Assembly (NCBI GenBank): GCA_030671915.1
Contig: DAOVHN010000086.1
Span: 1-8,123, forward strand
DNA from: Pseudomonadota bacterium
GTDB taxonomy: Bacteria > Pseudomonadota > Alphaproteobacteria > UBA8366 > JADFVY01
Reading direction: 5' to 3'
DNA: 8,123 nucleotides
Shown here one piece after another: positions 6,696-8,123 of the stretch (position 1 is its first letter; each line of letters begins with the position of its first letter). Made by a program: the position numbers and the translations under genes. The notes beneath the pieces were generated by a model. That model was not told the origin of the DNA. It saw nothing but the letters and a program-made list of their open reading frames with translations, and made no database searches.

Positions 6696-7688
6696 ATGAA
6701 AATCTTTGTGACGCACAACCCGAAAGACCGGGAGATGTATTTCCACTGGGCGATGGAACCTCTGCGCGGTCTGGGCGAAGTGGTTCTCAATCCCACAGAC
6801 CGGAACCTGACCACGCCGGAATTGATCGAGGCCGCGGCGGGTTGCGACGTCATCGTCGTCCATCGCGCGACGCCGTTCCCGGCGGCGGCCTTCGACAGCC
6901 TGCCCGGCCTGATCGCCCTTCTTCGTCCGCAGCTGGATGTCCGCACCATCGATGTCGAGGCCGCATCGCGCAATGGGGTGCTGGTTGCCAACGCACCGGC
7001 GACATTCGTGCCGTCCACCGCCGAGATGGTTCTGGCTCTGATGCTGGACCTGGCCCGGAACGTATCGGTATCGACCATGGCCTACCATGAGGGGCGGGAG
7101 CCGGAAACCAGGCTTGGCGTGCAGCTTCGCGACAGCACCGCGGGCATCATCGGTTATGGTGCGATCGGCGAGTATCTGGCGGGTATCCTGGTGGCCATGG
7201 GCATGCGGGTGCTGGTCAACGACCCCTACAAGACCGTTGATGCGCCTGGCGTCGAACAGACCGGTTTCGATGCCCTGCTGAAAGAGTCCGACTTCGTGCT
7301 GCCACTGGCGGCGGCTACCGAAGAGACGGAAAAGCTGATCGATGCGCGCGCCCTGTCGCTGATGAAGCCGACGGCGTTCCTGGTGAATTGCTCGCGTGGC
7401 GACCTGGTCGATGAAGAGGCGCTGGAGGAGGCGTTCCAGGCCGGCCGCTTCGCCGCGCTGGCCATGGATGTCGGTCGTGCCCAGGACCAGCGTCCTTCGC
7501 CGCATCTGGCCACCCTGCCCGGCGTGGTGGCGACGCCGCATCTGGGCGGGCTCACCATTCAGGCGGCAAGGCCGCAGACCATGAGTCCGGTCGAGCAGGT
7601 CCAGGCGATGCTGCAGGGCCGGATGCCACCGCGCGCGGTCAATCCGAAGGAAGCCAGCCGCCTGAAGGCAAATTGGGAAGGACGATAG
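6696..7688 (+). CDS. D-isomer-specific 2-hydroxyacid dehydrogenase family protein
   Basis: This NAD(P)-dependent dehydrogenase of the D-2-hydroxyacid family interconverts a 2-keto acid (such as glyoxylate, hydroxypyruvate or a sugar-derived keto acid) and its D-hydroxy acid. It has 330 residues. The Rossmann motif is GYGAIG (153-158), and Asp176 (VNDPYK) marks the cofactor-ribose position and suggests NADH. Catalytic Arg234 is in NCSRGDLVDE (231-240) and catalytic His282 in TPHLGG (280-285). The catalytic glutamate, normally in the DVFxxEP-like segment, appears to be Gln263 (DVGRAQDQRPSP, 258-269). Such a DVGRA form may be a subfamily trait, but I cannot verify this here. The gene starts 3 bases after the Ldh_2 gene and ends 2 bases before the next, so it belongs to the coupled block. 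It has no sequence relation to its Ldh_2 neighbour. Confidence 0.92.
   Translation: MKIFVTHNPKDREMYFHWAMEPLRGLGEVVLNPTDRNLTTPELIEAAAGCDVIVVHRATPFPAAAFDSLPGLIALLRPQLDVRTIDVEAASRNGVLVANAPATFVPSTAEMVLALMLDLARNVSVSTMAYHEGREPETRLGVQLRDSTAGIIGYGAIGEYLAGILVAMGMRVLVNDPYKTVDAPGVEQTGFDALLKESDFVLPLAAATEETEKLIDARALSLMKPTAFLVNCSRGDLVDEEALEEAFQAGRFAALAMDVGRAQDQRPSPHLATLPGVVATPHLGGLTIQAARPQTMSPVEQVQAMLQGRMPPRAVNPKEASRLKANWEGR
7675..7682 (+). promoter_or_regulatory. Strong Shine-Dalgarno for the amidohydrolase gene
   Basis: GGGAAGGA lies inside the last codons of the dehydrogenase gene, 8 bases before ATG 7691. It is the clearest ribosome-binding site in the coupled block and fixes the start of the truncated last gene. 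Confidence 0.7.
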
Positions 7689-7690
7689 AT

Positions 7691-8123
7691 ATGGGCTTCC
7701 GCAAGATCACGGCCGATTCTCCGAAGCCGAAGCTGCGGTCGCCGCCGGGCGCTTGCGACACTCATATGCATTTCTACAATGCGAAAGTCCCCTCGGCGCC
7801 GACCGCCCTGATGACGCCGGACGACGCCTGGATCAAGGATTACAAGGCCGTGCGGGCGCATCTGGGGCTGGAACGCGTGGTGGTGGTCCAGCCGACCACC
7901 TACGGTATGGACAATTCCTGCCAGATCGAAGCCATGGCGGCTTTCGGCGACCAGGCCCGCGCGGTGTTCGTGGTCGACGATCAGACGCCGGATGAAGAGC
8001 TGGAGTGGCTGACGAAACTCGGCGGGCGCGGGGCGCGCTTCCATATGCTGCCGGGCGGGGCCGTGCCCTGGGATATCCTCGAAGCCGTCGCCGCGCGGAT
8101 CCATGAATTCGGCTGGCACATCC
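7691..8123 (+). CDS. Amidohydrolase-2 family protein (LigI/galactarolactone-isomerase-like), N-terminal part (3' truncated)
   Basis: An open frame starts at ATG 7691, 2 bases after the previous stop, and runs off the window end after 144 complete codons; full-length family members are about 280-300 residues. The N-terminus carries the amidohydrolase HxH signature in ACDTHMHFYN (21-30; His25 and His27). It continues with ERVVVVQPTTYGMDN (61-75), GGRGARFHM (111-119) and GWHI (141-144), the pattern of the COG3618 LigI-type subgroup. Members include 2-pyrone-4,6-dicarboxylate hydrolase, galactarolactone isomerase (Gli) and L-fucono/rhamnono-lactonases, all lactone-acting enzymes. With a Udh-like gene and an SMP-30 lactonase in the same cluster, a sugar lactonase or lactone isomerase is more likely than PDC hydrolase. 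The remaining active-site residues lie outside the window. Confidence 0.88.
   Translation, partial: MGFRKITADSPKPKLRSPPGACDTHMHFYNAKVPSAPTALMTPDDAWIKDYKAVRAHLGLERVVVVQPTTYGMDNSCQIEAMAAFGDQARAVFVVDDQTPDEELEWLTKLGGRGARFHMLPGGAVPWDILEAVAARIHEFGWHI

Noticed and set aside
6498..7541. Long minus-strand open frame of 347 codons opposite the D-2-hydroxyacid dehydrogenase, with similar long antisense frames at 561-1451, 1807-2568 and 3755-4552
   Set aside because: The translations are rich in Arg, His, Gln and Ala without recognisable domains, and each lies opposite a clearly conserved gene. Long antisense frames are expected from codon bias in GC-rich DNA.

Overview
The window is a densely packed, single-strand (+) stretch of a GC-rich genome. 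The gene families present point to an alphaproteobacterium, most likely of the Rhizobiales or Rhodospirillales type: a family-1 sugar ABC transporter, a uronate-dehydrogenase-like SDR, a LacI regulator, a DHDPS-family lyase and an SMP-30 lactonase. The placement is inferred from protein style and base composition; there is no rRNA or marker gene here. No tRNA, CRISPR, IS element, integrase or phage gene was seen.

Layout. Positions 1-582 hold the C-terminal part of an ABC solute-binding protein; the rest lies upstream. A strong hairpin followed by a T run (591-637) separates it from the transporter ATPase (687-1784). Next come a uronate-dehydrogenase-like NAD-dependent enzyme (1798-2622), a perfect GC hairpin (2624-2647) and a LacI-family regulator (2665-3723). 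From 3761 onward the genes are almost fused: DHDPS/NAL-family lyase (3761-4690), SMP-30/gluconolactonase-family lactonase (4690-5613), Ldh_2-family malate/lactate-type dehydrogenase (5616-6692), D-2-hydroxyacid dehydrogenase (6696-7688), and the first 144 codons of a LigI/Gli-like amidohydrolase (7691 to the window end). No gap exceeds about 105 bases.

How it fits together (inference). The cluster looks like an import-and-catabolism locus for a sugar or sugar acid under a local LacI repressor. The ABC system imports the substrate. The Udh-like enzyme would oxidise an aldose or uronate to an aldono- or aldarolactone. The SMP-30 protein and the amidohydrolase would hydrolyse or isomerise lactones. 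The DHDPS-family enzyme would act on a 2-keto-3-deoxy acid through a Schiff base, and the two unrelated 2-hydroxyacid dehydrogenases would interconvert hydroxy and keto acids. This resembles the Agrobacterium oxidative galacturonate pathway (Udh, Gli, KdgD). However, no sugar-acid dehydratase and no semialdehyde dehydrogenase are visible, and several active-site substitutions argue against copying the textbook substrate. The overall family assignments are firm; the substrate and step order are not determinable from this window.
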